Source: Epiperipatus broadwayi
Lineage: Eukaryota; Onychophora; Udeonychophora; Euonychophora; Peripatidae
Length of the DNA: 64,000 nt
Assembly: GCA_028023455.1 (NCBI GenBank)
Contig: JAQFVV010000049.1
Coordinates: 6,108,855-6,172,854 of the forward strand
Reading direction: 5' to 3'
Shown: piece by piece, positions 24,061-36,800 of the stretch
Layout of the letters: the number at the start of each line of letters is the position of its first letter
Numbering within the stretch: the stretch's first letter is position 1
Position numbers and translations under genes: made by a program
The notes under the pieces: generated by a model
Database searches by the model: none
Told to the model about the DNA's origin: nothing
The model's input: the letters and a program-made list of their open reading frames with translations, nothing else

Positions 24061-25190
24061 TACTTTCTTTAATAAACTATTGTCAATCTTCACTTATTTT
24101 TTTAAGCATAACTCTATGTAGATTTTATAGGATTTATCTTTAGTATTGTTTTTATATTCTTAGCATAATTTTTAGAATATTTTTTCATTAGATGTCTTGG
24201 CAAAATTGTGTAAAGAAACTTCTACTTTTAGTGTTAAAAATTTAACAATTAAGAAAGCTATCTGTTAAAAATAGGTATGTCTAATAAAAATTACAATAAT
24301 AAAAACTTACCAATTTTCACATTATCTTATGTACATAAATAAAGTTATGCATTTAAATATAATTAAATCTCAATCCATAATTTAATCATATATTGTTTTT
24401 TCTGTATTTATTACCTGTCTTTTTTAATCTCAGAATCAAATCATAAAAACATAGATTATTTTATCACAACTTCATCCATTTTTGAACTGTTATTTTATTA
24501 TATTTATTATTTAGTATTCCAATACAATATTTTCCTATATTGATATATTTTTTATTTAAAATGATATAGAAATTATATTATTGTGTCTATAACTTAAATA
24601 TACATATAGTTAATTTGATCATTTAACCTAGAAAAATAAAAATGAATCTTAATGAACTCACTATAATTAAAACAAAAAGTTTATCACTTGCCACCTCCAC
24701 CCCCCAATAATGTTTTCATTTTTTTTACATAAAAATGTTATTTTTCTTCAAACAAATCAGCTACATCCAATTAAAGCCATTATCAATAAGAGAATTTTAA
24801 ATAAAAATAATATTTTTAGGGAAAAACCATAATTGAATTTAATAATTATAATAAATATTAATCCTGGTTGCTTTAACTTTATGTAATTATATGATATTAG
24901 ATTATATATATTATACATGCATATTTTTTCCCAAATAGTAGATGTGAAATATTGTGAACTAAAAAATCTGAGTCATACATTATATTATTTCAATAAATGT
25001 TTTTAAAATTATTTTTATCCATAATTTTTAATAAGTTTTCAGTTTCATAATTTTTCATATCTATTATTTATTTTGTCAGCTCCATAAAAATTGGTGAATA
25101 AAAAATTTCACTATAAACAAAATTTTACAATTAAATAAGTTATATAATATAAACAAATAAGTTCTATTACTAGTGTTGAAGTTATTTATA
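24061..25190. other. AT-rich tract, nothing recognised
   Basis: About 1.1 kb after the PLE without an ordered feature. Confidence 0.4.
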
Positions 25191-25210
25191 TTTATTGTAC
25201 CTTTTTTCCC

Positions 25211-25302
25211 CATGTGTCAAAGCATCGGACTGGAAGCGAATCCACAAGCCCGGGACAACTGCTTGTAAGGCAGCTGTGCTGACCACTCGACCACCAATGC
25301 AT
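25211..25302 (-). mobile_element. Mini-SINE, minus strand, with target duplication
   Basis: The complement reads GCATTGGTGGTCGAGTGG, an anticodon-like CTGCCTTACAAGCAG, a T-arm region with CCCGGG and TTCGCTTCC, then GATGCTTTGACACATG, the same start and end as the other three copies. Flanks TTATTGTACCTTTT (about 25,194) and TTATTGTATCTTTA (about 25,310) form an imperfect 14-bp target duplication. Confidence 0.8.
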
Positions 25303-25683
25303 GATGAATTATTGTATCTTTAAATCATAAAGCATCAATGATTACAAATTTTAGAATGGCACCCATTTCACTGCAGTATGATATTTTTAAAAAAGATTTT
25401 AATATACATTTTTTTTTTATAATGATAAAAATACACTAGTTATATTGGCTTATTAAAAACCTCTATTTATGGTAAATTAACTTTAGAATGAAGAACATGT
25501 AATGACAGTAAAACAGAGAATAAAGTTTAAAATTAATTTTTACAAAGCAATTATACTTGCAATTCAATAGAATAGTGTTTTCCAAACAATGTCTCTATAA
25601 AACATCAATGCTTCATGGCAAGTCAATAAGTATTCATTAAAAAAATATGAGATATTATTTTATATAGCGCTATGTTTTTTATG

Positions 25684-25747
25684 TAATAATAATATTAGCG
25701 ATTAAGCCAATGCATGTGCATTGGCTTAATCGCTGATATTACTATTA
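25684..25747. repeat. Near-perfect 31-bp-arm palindrome
   Basis: Arms 25,684-25,714 and 25,717-25,747 differ at two positions and are separated by only TG. The inner 18 bp (AGCGATTAAGCCAATGCA) are perfect. Such a tight hairpin may be a tiny MITE or a hairpin RNA precursor; nothing nearby decides. Confidence 0.8.
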
Positions 25748-26399
25748 AAAAAATATGAAAATTAATATAAGCTGTGTTTGATTTTTAATGCTACTCCAAA
25801 TTGAAATATATTTGAACATGTTGAATCATATGTGTAATGATATGTTCATGCCCAACACTGACTATGATATCAATAGTTGTTAAAAAATCTGTCAAAATAA
25901 GAGAATATAAGCTTTATTCATTGTCAATACTTGTTCATTAAGACATCATTGTATTACTCTGCTTAAATATGTAAGTTTATTATTATTGTAAGCCATTATC
26001 AGCACCATTGACTGATTTATTATAAGAGATTTGAATTGACTTATGTACTGACTGAACATTATTATAATAATAATTATTATTATCATCATCGTCATCATTA
26101 TTATTATTCTTTTCTAATAATTATAACTTATTATACTTACATTAAATATTTATTTCAGCATTACAATTTCAACTATTTTTTATTTGATTTTATATATTTA
26201 CAATCTTATTTATTTTACAATCTTTAATTTTTCTTACTAAACATTTTATCAAATCATTTTTAGTTCAATTGTTATTATATTACCAACATATTTTAGTATT
26301 TTTATTTCAAATTCACTTTTGTGTGTTATAGTTGTTTTTATAACATTTTTTGCTTTTATTATAATTCTAACACTAGAATTTACATTTATTTAAAATTAT

Positions 26400-28900
26400 T
26401 CATGGATACTTGGTTAAAAGGAGAACTTTAAAACAAGGATAGGCAGGTATTTTTTCTAATAGATATGTGATTAGATTTACATGTCTTATCAATGCAGATG
26501 CTTCTTATGCATTGCCTGTTTTATGTAATAAAATACTATCAAATAGTTTATTGGCTCCAGCTAAACAAAAAGATATACATTGTTTTAAGAGACAATAGAA
26601 AAATCTAAACTTCAAATGATTACAGCTGCTAAAACAAACTGTGAGTGTGTCTCAAATACAAAATCTTTTCATGATATTGTGACATTGTTATCAACTGACA
26701 ACTGGAGTATTTTCTCTTAGAATTCACCATTTATTGTTTATAATTGAAGATATTAAATCACAGTTTCAAAATCTACACATTGTTGTACAACCTTAATGCT
26801 TCAATCTCCAACTTCATTAGAGATTCTACATAGATGTGCTGTCTTGTATGGAAAACTAAGTAGGAAGTATTTGAAAAAATTCACCTTCTTAGAAGAAAAA
26901 CAGGCTGTATTATTGCTTGACTTAATAAACTCTTCAAACATTGATAACATTTTGGGGGATGAACTTTTTTACTGACAAATCTCTTTATCACAACTTGGCC
27001 CACATTTTATTGATGTTGGATGGCACAACTCTCAAATGGAACTTGCGGCAGATTTCAAGTGAGCACTAGATAAAAGTCAGAATAAAGACTAGATTATAAA
27101 GAATTCCAATATTCTATTCAATCATGTTGTGCTTCTTTTTCAAATAAACACTGGAACAAACTAATTAATAAATTCAATGAATTCTTTTCAAACAAGATTT
27201 TTTTCCTTAAAGAAGACAAAGGCAACCATTTTATGTTATTAAAGAAAGTCTACCTTGAGAAATTACAAATCAAATTCCATTTACTTAAAGTTTGAGTGAA
27301 TCATTGACTACAACCTCAAAAGACAAAAGGAGAAATTTATTTCCAGTGATTTAAGAAAACACAATAACAAAGCATTTTTTCATCTTGATTATTTAAAAAT
27401 GTATTTGTCTGCTGTCATCGTGCCTTGGATATTTGACAATATAAAGCTTCAAAAGAAGAACTACCCACTAAGACTTATGGTTTACTTTGACAGCAGATAT
27501 TACAGTGCTGCAAGAAAAATAATTACAGACTGAATCCAATATGAATTTTGCTTTGGGGTTTTAACTATCAAGTCATCATTTGATTTTATCAACATTATTG
27601 AAACACAAATTTTCACAAAGATTGCAGAATGTTTTCATTCAACATTATTGAGCTTTATGATTTATTAATAGAGTCTGGTCTACCCACATCTTATCTGAAA
27701 TATTAAAACAGAGTACAATTAGCAATAAGAGGCCACAATTTATTATAGACATGTTATGGAGGATTAATGACAGCTTGCATGATATGTTCAGAGAATAAAT
27801 ATTCATTATGACTAAAATCTGGCCTATGGGTCCATCCATTAGTGGTGTAATATATAGTTTCACTGTGGCCTTCATTGAAAAGTATGTGATTCATTTTCTT
27901 TTGAACACTCAAACATAATCTACACTAGATACATCAATGATGTCTTTGTCTGCACTCCCCCCAACTTGATTTATGAAATGATCAACAACTTTATTTTACA
28001 GAAATTAAATGGACCATGGAAGATAAGAACAATTCACAGTCCAATAAATATCTCAATCTAAAATTGACTAGACAAACCCATACAATCGATTATTCACAAT
28101 CTAAAGTACCATTTCAATATAAAATAGCTGGCTTTAAAGCTTTTCTATTTAGAAATTCTAAACTTTATAAATTTATAGCTGTTGCTAAAAATAATTTGGA
28201 ATCTTACAAGAAGGACTTAATCAAAGTTGGGTTTTCTGATGCCATACTGTTTAAACAAATAAAGAAATTCAACAAGAGACAAACATGATAGGTCTTCCAA
28301 TCCTGGATTAATATGCCTTATATTGCCAACATAATTTCAAAATTAACATCAATTCCATTTAAAGTATTTAACATCAGCTTTAGATACCCTCTGTCTCTCA
28401 ACAGACTCATCAACAGGTCTAAAGTGAAATCAATAATCATGATAAAGTTCAGCCATAGACTTCCTATCATGCAATTATAGATATTATGGTGAAAGGTGCA
28501 CTAATTTGAAATCTAGAATAGCTCATCTACCTATATAACAGAGATAAATCTAACACTTCATATAGCTCATTGTTCATTGGTGTGAGAAGATCACAGGGCA
28601 CTCTTTTAAGCCCACTGCCACTAAGATTGTTTGCTTTGAAAGCATATCACAAGAAATGGAAGGGGGGCATTGACACACAATCAATTCTGTTAATGAGATA
28701 AGCATTAGATCCAATAGCATTCCCTCAACAAACATGGGTCATTCAATTTGGCAACATACACAGAGCTTTGTCAATTCACACTTACAGTTATTATACATGC
28801 AAACATACAAATATCTTAAAATCAACACTCAATTTAATTATCTCTGTATGCAGGTGGAAATGTCAATACATTATGCTAACTCCCAGTCAGTCATGATTTG
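26400..28900 (+). mobile_element. Second Penelope-like element, decayed
   Basis: Translated pieces in shifting frames give a reverse transcriptase remnant. MGPSISGVIYSFTVAFIEK (about 27,828-27,885) is the box preceding the catalytic loop. IYTRYINDVFVC (about 27,920-27,955) is the YIDD box with one Asp to Asn change. ALFHLDYL- and VPWIF-like segments lie upstream. The open frame 28,016-28,288 continues downstream of the catalytic box. At about 28,463-28,531 a YRYYGERCTNLKSRIAHL segment resembles the YIG box and R...H helix of a GIY-YIG endonuclease. The MG-SISG-I box resembles that of the element at 3,900-5,420 rather than the PLE at 22,480. The Asn in YIDD alone would abolish catalysis. Confidence 0.6.
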
Positions 28901-29859
28901 ACAAAAATACTATGTGATAAAAGTTTGGCTTAGCAGATTAATAAATTTATTTTATGTTTATTTTAGTTTACTGTAATTATTATTACTTGATTCTTTGCAT
29001 CTTAAATATGCTTAAAGTGTTAATCTTTCTTCTTTTACATATACATTTAAATTAATTTTATAATAAAAGCATAATGAGATTAAAATTAATAAAGAATGAA
29101 TCTCATTGTTTTACATTTGTAAATTTTATTCAAAATTGTAAAAAATATTTGGGGGTGTTCAGTATTTACAATTGTAAAACTAAAGTTAATATCTATATAT
29201 TCTAGACAATGTATTAATCAACATAAAAATTTTAAATCTAATTTTCTCAACTTAATTTTTATTGCCAGGACATGAGAAACATTCTGACCATGCTATTAAA
29301 ATATAATATTGTTTGAATTAAATAATATAAAGAAAAAATAAGGAAGCCTGTCACATTATTAATTTTATTAACATACTAAATCACAGATTTAGCAATGTGC
29401 ATTCAATTTTATTCTATTTTAATAGTCGACTGTCATGAATGTTACATTTTAAATAAATGTTGAAGATTATTATATATATATTACAATACCATGACCATTG
29501 AATAAAGAATTTCATCTTTCAAAGGATTTTTATTCAAGAAAGAACAAAATGATTGCAGGTATACAGATTTAGTTATATAAGATGAGTAATTGAAATTACA
29601 TTGAATATACAAAAAAAAATATTTAAAAGTGTTTCTACAAATAATAAAAAAAAACCTGTAAACGACCCAGCTTCAATGATGAGATAAGGATAAGCATATT
29701 TTATTAACAAAAAACTGCCATATGACACCAAGTTGCTGTATACATATCTGGTGGACATTTTTTCTTCTTTATTTACTTATTTTAAGTTTATTTTAAAAGT
29801 GTTAGATGTCATCTACTATTGTTGTAGAAAAAAATATGTTTATACTACAATATATAGAA
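28901..29859. other. AT-rich tract, nothing recognised
   Basis: No supported feature between the PLE remnant and the large foldback. Confidence 0.4.
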
Positions 29860-31990
29860 TATAATGTGACACCATTTATATTTCAATTTATATTTGGTTA
29901 GTTTTCCGCTAATTTAACATATATCCTATTTCATATACTTTATTGGGATGGCTGTATAGTCACCATTGACCTGTAGATGACTTGTTTTAAAACTTATCTA
30001 CCATAAATATATATGCAGGACATCAGTATTCCCAATTAATATTTACACTAGCAGCATATTTATGGATATTGGATGTAACCAATTCCTAAACCCAATCCTA
30101 CTATCTATACAAAAATTATCCTGAAGTATTAATATGGAAATTAATGTTAACATAATAACAAAAGGCCTGACCCTAGCTAACTCAATCATAGGGTAGGTGG
30201 TACCTATGCAATTGAAGACATGTTAATAATGAAGTATCTATCTGAATTGAGCCACTCAAAAATATGTATATAATATTAACTAGGAAATACACAATTAAGA
30301 TTAAAAAACACTCATTACTGTAATGAAACTACATATATAGCATTTTAATGGCCAAAAGCTATCATTTAAAAAAATAATTCAATTTGAAATATAGTTTTAC
30401 ACAGATTAACATGAAAGAAAAATATATATTACACATATATGGATTATAATTTATAACATATTAAAAGAAAACATAAATATTATCTTAGTGCTGAGAACTT
30501 ATATCATTCATATATATATATAAAACATAAGCTTACTAAATGAAAATATGGCCATATGAATTGTCCAAATTATGTCTTTATTTTCAGCTTTTGAAAAATC
30601 AGTTGATGGAATAATGTCTTCTAACTAGCGAAAGAAATGGATTGGATGCAAACTTCAGTTTTGTAGACAAACAGGATCAGTAGTATATTTCATAGCATAG
30701 GAAGTCAGAAAAGCCAAGTACATTTACGACTTTACTCCCAAATCATCATGTTGGTGTGGGCATCTTTTTTTTTCAGCAGCATATTTCAGTTATATTTCTT
30801 GGTAATAATTTTAACACTCCAAGGAAATATAGATTTTCCACAGACAATGATTTTATTTGCCATCCTCAATCTTGGCCTTTAATTTTTCACTCTTACATAT
30901 ATTTAATGAAATTTATTCTCTTGAGTACTTTCTAAAACTCGGCAAAAAAATTAATTATGGCTCCCTCGATTTTTTTTGTATTTATATTTTACTTTAATAC
31001 AATCTAAATGTTCTATCATGTTAATCTCATGCAATATCTGTCATCATTTGCTAATGAAAATTCAAAAAAATGTTTGGCTTCTTTAATCTGATAGCCTGTC
31101 TGGATTAATTAGACAAGCATACCACTGTTTTTTTAGATCGGGATTCCTTTTTTGATTTTTGATAAAAACCATTATCTGTGGAAAATCTATATTTCTTCAG
31201 AGTATTAAATTATTACCAAGATATATAACTGAAATATGCCACTGAAAAAAAGAAGATATGCATGCCAACATGATGATTTGGGGGTAATGTTGTAAACATG
31301 CTTGACTTTTCCCATTGCCCATCCTAGGAAACATTCTACTGATTCTGTTTGTCTACAAAAACTGAAGTCCACATCTGATCCATTCTTCCTGCAAGTTAGA
31401 AGACATTATTCCATCAACTGATTCTTTAAAAGCTGAAAATAAAGACTTTATTTGGATGTCGTATGGCGATATTTTTGTATAGCAAGCTTACATTATATAT
31501 ATATATATAGGAATGATATATATATATAGGAATGATATGAGTTCCTGGCGACTAAGATAATATTTAAGTTTTTTTATTTAAATATATTATAAATTATAAT
31601 TCATATATGTGTAATATATACTTTTCTTTGTATGTTAATATGTTTAAAACTATATTTCAAATTGATTTTTTTTTTTAAATGATAGCTTTTGTCAATTAAA
31701 ATGCTATATATGTAGTTTCATTAGAGTAATGATGTTTTTTTTTTATTATTATCTAAAGTGAGTTTTTCCTAGTTAATATTATATACATATTTTTGAGTTG
31801 TTCAATTCAGAAAGATACTCCATTATTAACATGTCTTCATCGGTGTAGATACCATTCACCCTGTGATTGAGCTAGCTAGGGTCAGGTCTTTTGTTATTAC
31901 TCTAATGTAAATTTCCATTAATCCTTTAGGAAAATTCTTATATAGATAATAGGATTGGTATTTGGAATTGATTATATCCAATGTCCATAA

Positions 31991-32051
31991 ATATGCTGCT
32001 ATGATAAATATTAATCAGGAATACTGAAATATTATTGTCAGGCATATATAT
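31991..32051 (+). repeat. 61-bp direct repeat, left flank of insertion
   Basis: The segment from ATATGCTGCTATGATAAATA through GTCAGGCATATATAT recurs at 33,414-33,475 and occurs once, inverted, in the left arm (about 30,013-30,062). It therefore marks the duplicated target of the insertion between the two copies. Confidence 0.85.
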
Positions 32052-33413
32052 TGTAACGTTTATATACAAATATATTGGCATTGGGTAAAAAAAAAACTAA
32101 AAGATAAAAGTGGATTTAAAATTTTGTTGAGTAATTTTTTTAAAAAAAAAAAAAACGTACAATGAGGGTTGAATTATTCTTCTTATTTTTTTTTATGTGA
32201 TTAGTAATAAAAGTAATTGGAGAGAACAAAAGAATTCCAAAAGCAAGTAAAAAAGATAAGCTGAAAGTAGAAATACTCAAATTAATTAAAGATGGCCGAA
32301 AACTTGAAGAAAATAAAGACTTTATTACATAAAATTTATAAAGACTGGATAAGATTAAAAAGGCATGGTACTAGCATGCGCAGAAGTCCTGAAAACTGGA
32401 TATAAAAAGGAGGGATCCGGTTGAAGGAACGTCTTGTTCGTTTTGTTTCTCTAGTTGGTCTTGGATAACATTAATATATCTAAGATCGCTATTCGCTGAA
32501 GGAATTCGGCATGTCGCAGTGAACCGGAGCTTCTGAAGACATCGGACCTAATGATGTACACCAGGAAAAGCCTTTGTGACCAACTGGGGAAATAGACCAC
32601 AAGATCAAGCAATAACCAAAAGGCCGAGCTCATTATAACGAAAAAACTATGCATAGTTATCTACTACTGAATTCATGAAACTTACCGGTAAGAATAATTA
32701 TCCTGATTGTGACAAAGTTAACTATTTAAAACTACTCGTAAAAATATACGTATAAAAGAATCCCGATAGTGACTTTAATTTTTCTATATGAGAGACTCTT
32801 ATTTAACCAAGAACTTTTTGTTTATTTTAACTGATATTTATATTTTCTGGATATTTCCCACCTGAATTAAATGTGTTCTTTCCAAGGTATTAATTAGCTA
32901 CTTAACATGAAGTATTTTAGTTTGTCAAAATTAAAAATATTTCTAATATCAATTCTCATTTGTGCGTTATTAATAATAGTTATTATTTTTTATTATTAAA
33001 TTTATTTTTAGTGTAATAAGATTTAAACATAAGTTACCTTTGCCAATATGTTTCAATACGCCCAGGACTAATAATCATAAAAATCATTAATTCTCATTAC
33101 GGTAGAATTACCGCCCCTTAAAAAAAAATAATAATAAAAATCTTTTTATTTTTTTTTGTTTTACAACTTGCGAGAGGTGCTGGCGACATATTTCAGCAGA
33201 TTCTTAGGAATTCTGGCGCCCATATTAAATAAAATTAAAAGTTGATTTTGTCAATAGCACAATTCGTAACAATTAATAGGCTGAAGTTGATCAGGAAAAA
33301 TAGCTGTGTTTTTAGAATAGGAATACAACTTTCTTCTTTTTTGACATAGCTTGATCAACTCATGCGGAGTTTATATTAGCATGTAGAGGCCTAGCAAAAT
33401 GAAAAACGTTATA
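32052..33413 (+). mobile_element. LTR-like insertion of 1.36 kb (probable solo LTR)
   Basis: The insertion starts TGTAACGTTTATATA and ends AAAAACGTTATA, so short inverted ends TAACGTTT/AAACGTTA resemble the TGTAACG...CGTTACA ends common in Gypsy-type LTRs. A promoter-like segment has GCATGCGCAGAAG at about 32,375 and a TATA box, TATAAAAAGG, at 32,401. It is richer in CpG than its surroundings. No gag or pol frame is present. The absence from the left foldback arm proves it is an insertion. The flanking duplication of about 61 bp is far longer than the 4-6 bp made by an LTR integrase, so the insertion route is unclear. Confidence 0.6.
32375..32410 (+). promoter_or_regulatory. Possible core promoter in LTR-like insertion
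   Basis: A GCATGCGCAG motif (resembling an NRF-1 half-palindrome) lies just upstream of a good TATA box, TATAAAAAGG, at 32,401-32,410. The placement fits a U3-R boundary in an LTR. Inferred only from motifs. Confidence 0.4.
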
Positions 33414-34379
33414 ATATGCTGCTATGATAAATATTAATCAGGAATACTGAAATATTATTGTCAGGCATATATATATATATATGATAGATAAGTTTTAAAA
33501 CACATATATCTATGGTAGATAAGTTTTAAAACAACTCATCTATGGGTCAATGTCAACTAAACAGCCATCTTAACAAAGTATATGAAATAGGATATATGTT
33601 AAGTTAGCAGAAAACTAACCAAATATAAATTGAAATATAAATGGCATCATTACAATGGACTCCCAATAATGGGGCTCTGAAGAATAGAGAATGACAGGAG
33701 TATATATATATATATTGTTTGTTTTGAGTATTTTGTTTAAATAAAATAAAGTAGTGGTAAAAATTAGAATAGTAAAGATATTGAAGTGGATTGCTAGTTT
33801 AGACAAATGAAACAGGAAGGAATGATAGGTAGCATAGTACCTTGTGAGCTGGGGAATTTAAGTGCAGCATGTTTTTTTTAAATAGAAATTAAAATATATA
33901 AAAGAAATATAGTTACAGTGAAAACAGAAAGTGCTAGATAAGAAGCAAGGGGGTAGATGAAACCCCATTCCCAAAAGATGGTTCCATATAATACATAAAA
34001 AGGACAAACAAGCATGATGGAGACCATTATAAAAAATTGTAAGAAATGGAACAAAAAATGGAATCCAGACATCAGGGAATAAGAAAGGAAATGCATGATA
34101 TGATGACAGAAATGCAAAATAGAAATAAAAGGAAGTTTTTTGGAATTAGAACGATAACTTGGTAAAGAAAAAGGGGGTAGTTGGGGAGGAAGAGAATGAT
34201 ATTGAGAAAGAGCAAAGTAAAAGCAAAATAAAAGATGTCAAGTAAAAAAATAATGAGCAAAGCCCCCCTAAACACATAGTGAGAATATTGTTTCATTATT
34301 ATATTATTTTATTTTAAATAAAAATACATGTGCTATCACATATGCAGGTGAGTATGAGTATATATGTCACTTTATCTTG

Positions 34380-34985
34380 TGACAGGGTTCAAATTCGGAT
34401 TTGGTTTCAATAAATATACTGCAATTTCTGCAAGGTTTGCATTTGGGAATGATCATATGATTGAATGAATGGTAATTTCTTTTTTCATGCATTGTATTTA
34501 TGTAGTTCTGGCACATTTTAGACTTCTACATTAAAACAGAAAATGACTTTGATTCTCCTGATATCTATAGCATAGGCCACATGGGGCATCAGTGTTGATA
34601 TTATATCTTTTATATCTAGACTAATGTTCAAAAAGAGTTCACACTTAATTTGATAAGAAAATCCAAAAAGTATTTAGACTCAAGTATCCAGTACTTGAAT
34701 TTGTTCAAATGTTTAGTATTAATTCCAAGCACTTGTGAGATGCTTGATTCATCCATATTTGAATATAATATGATATGTTTTTTTAATAAATGGATTTTCC
34801 TTGGGAGAATTTTGTTTTAAAGTTTGTGGATGTAACAGACACTGTTAATGTTCCATCATGCTTTACATATGGGAATAACTTGCCTGTTAACATTATATTG
34901 CTTATTGTTTACTGTGAGAAAGAATTTGGTTCATGGTTGATTAGAGATTACTGTTTTCCATATTTTCAATATATGTATTGAGTTT
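34380..34985 (-). mobile_element. Non-LTR retrotransposon C-terminal fragment
   Basis: The minus strand near 34,590-34,530 reads APCGLCYRYQENQSHFLF, a stop, then CRSLKCARTT. That is the C-x2-C...H...C pattern at the C-terminus of many LINE proteins. No reverse transcriptase core adjoins it upstream in a readable form. The plus-strand 63-residue frame at 34,790-34,981 is a shadow. Clade unknown. Confidence 0.45.
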
Positions 34986-34999
34986 ATACCTAATTTATT

Positions 35000-36800
35000 G
35001 ATTTTAGGATGTGCTTATAATTTTATGGTGGATGTTTTTTTTCTCCACAGAAATTTTCTATATAGTGGGTAAATTTTGATTGTAAATTATTTTGGCAATA
35101 TAGCTATTGGATTATAATATGTTTTTGTGACAATTAACATGTTGATAAGTGACACTTCTGTATATATGAGAAGTAAGCATTGGATAATGATGAAATTCTG
35201 TTTTTTATTGTGTTTGTCAATTTGACCTAAACATGTTTTTGCATTGCCATATAACTTAGGTAAAACAGAAATCCTAAGCCTGTGGTGTGTTTACTTTTAA
35301 TTTTTTTTTTTTTACTGTATATATATATATTGTACCTACCATAATTGGGTGTAAATTTTTTTTCTTATTTTCTATTAATTTTAATGCATTAATCTGAGTA
35401 TTGAAATAGTTGCTATGACTACAAAGTGTTAAAGGAAGATATGTATTATTATTATAACATACATTAATACTATCACTTAAATTATTAAAATACACATGTA
35501 AATAATAAAATTAATAATTTTATTTTAGCATATATAATGGATTTAACCCGCTGAAGAAGAAGCTGACAGTAGTAACCAAAAACAATTAAATCAAATTAAT
35601 CTAGGCCTAGTACTTTCAAGGTTTTCCCTCATATTCTGTCAGTCATAAGTAGTGTTTTTATAAACATTACAAACAAATATTTAATATTTTAAATGTGTGT
35701 ATTTTTGTGTTTAAGTTACGTGTAATGTTTAATTTGGAATAATATACACATACAGAATATATTTCCAATGCAATATTGTGATAGTGTAATATAAATTGTG
35801 ATTGTTTTATGTTAAGTTGAAAAATATCATATGTGTATTTTTAAAATATAAATATCATTTTTATATGTAATCATTATGAAATATATATATATGTTATTGT
35901 TGTAAATAAAATTTTGCTTTTGGAATGCAGGATGAATTTAAATTTAATATTTGAGTAAATGAAAGAGTGTAACCTTGGTTTTAATGATGAACATGATATC
36001 AATTATACAAAGTTATAAATAAAACTGAATGATTAAAATTTATTCACTAACATTTTAACTCTAATCAAAGCAAATCCAAATCCTTTTACATATTTTATTT
36101 TTATTTTATAAGTCTTTGTTTGGTAATTGCAAAATAATGAAGTAAAAATAAATCTATAAATCTGTTTATCTGGGAGACCATATAGGTTCTTTGGATACTT
36201 GTTAAAAGAAGAAGAAAGGAAACTTATAGTATAGAAATTTATTTTAATATTTTTCTGCAGAAAAATGATTGCCATAGATAAGCAAAACATTTTATTTATG
36301 AAATATCATAATTGATAATATACTGCTATATATGAAAATTATTTCTGTTTGGGAATATCTTTTTATAATGCTGATGAATTATTTTGATTTAGGATTTGAA
36401 TCAATTTATTTATGTATTGCATACATTGTAAATGGAAACCAGCATCTTCTTATATATAATGCTATTATGATACCAAGTATTTTGCTATATAAAGGATAAT
36501 AAAATAATACTTTGAATGCACTAAAACTTGACAATATACTTTATTTTGGATACTATTTATAATACATTTTACCTTGATGGGATTAGTGAATATTATTCAA
36601 TTGTTTGAAGGTCATGGAATAAACATTTGAACTATTGTGTTCTTTGAGAGTATCTATATGGAAAGATTGTATTCAGGTCATATATTGAAACTGTAAGATT
36701 TGTATTCAAATCTTAGTTTCACCTTAGTTCTGTCATCATTCTACCTCTCGCCCCTTTTTGTATGGGTTTACATGGATTCTGACCTTGAATATCGGATTAA
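35000..36800. other. AT-rich tract with a possible PLE hammerhead relic
   Basis: Mostly featureless. At 35,550-35,600 the plus strand reads CTGAAGAAGAAGCTGACAG followed by CCAAAAACAA, which resembles the CTGAAGA...GAAAC order of PLE hammerheads, but with stem II and the G of GAAA lost. I see no open frame with family motifs. Confidence 0.35.

Larger units (their letters stand above)
29860..33655. mobile_element. Large foldback element, arms about 1 kb
   Basis: The left arm (about 29,860-30,870) and right arm (about 31,150-33,655, excluding the insertion at 32,052-33,413 and its 61-bp flank) are reverse complements along their whole length. Outer ends: CCATTTATATTTCAATTTAT at 29,873 and its complement near 33,640. 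Inner ends: GGAAATATAGATTTTCCACA near 30,822 and TGTGGAAAATCTATATTTC near 31,176. The loop is about 280 bp. Arm divergence is noticeable, with small indels and AT microsatellite expansion at about 31,490-31,530. No transposase frame is visible. It could be a foldback-type DNA transposon or a palindromic duplication. Confidence 0.8.

Noticed and set aside
26036-26227. Tyr/His-rich frame
   Set aside because: Its start is a TAT/CAT microsatellite and the rest is AT-rich DNA; no motif.
32451-32654. Minus-strand 67-residue frame in the LTR-like insertion
   Set aside because: Antisense to the promoter and leader-like part of the insertion; no domain seen.
33878-34296. Two overlapping hydrophobic minus-strand frames resembling a membrane protein
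   Set aside because: The plus strand here is strongly purine-rich, which by itself produces Phe, Leu and Ser-rich minus-strand translations. No family motif could be confirmed and the frames do not join cleanly.
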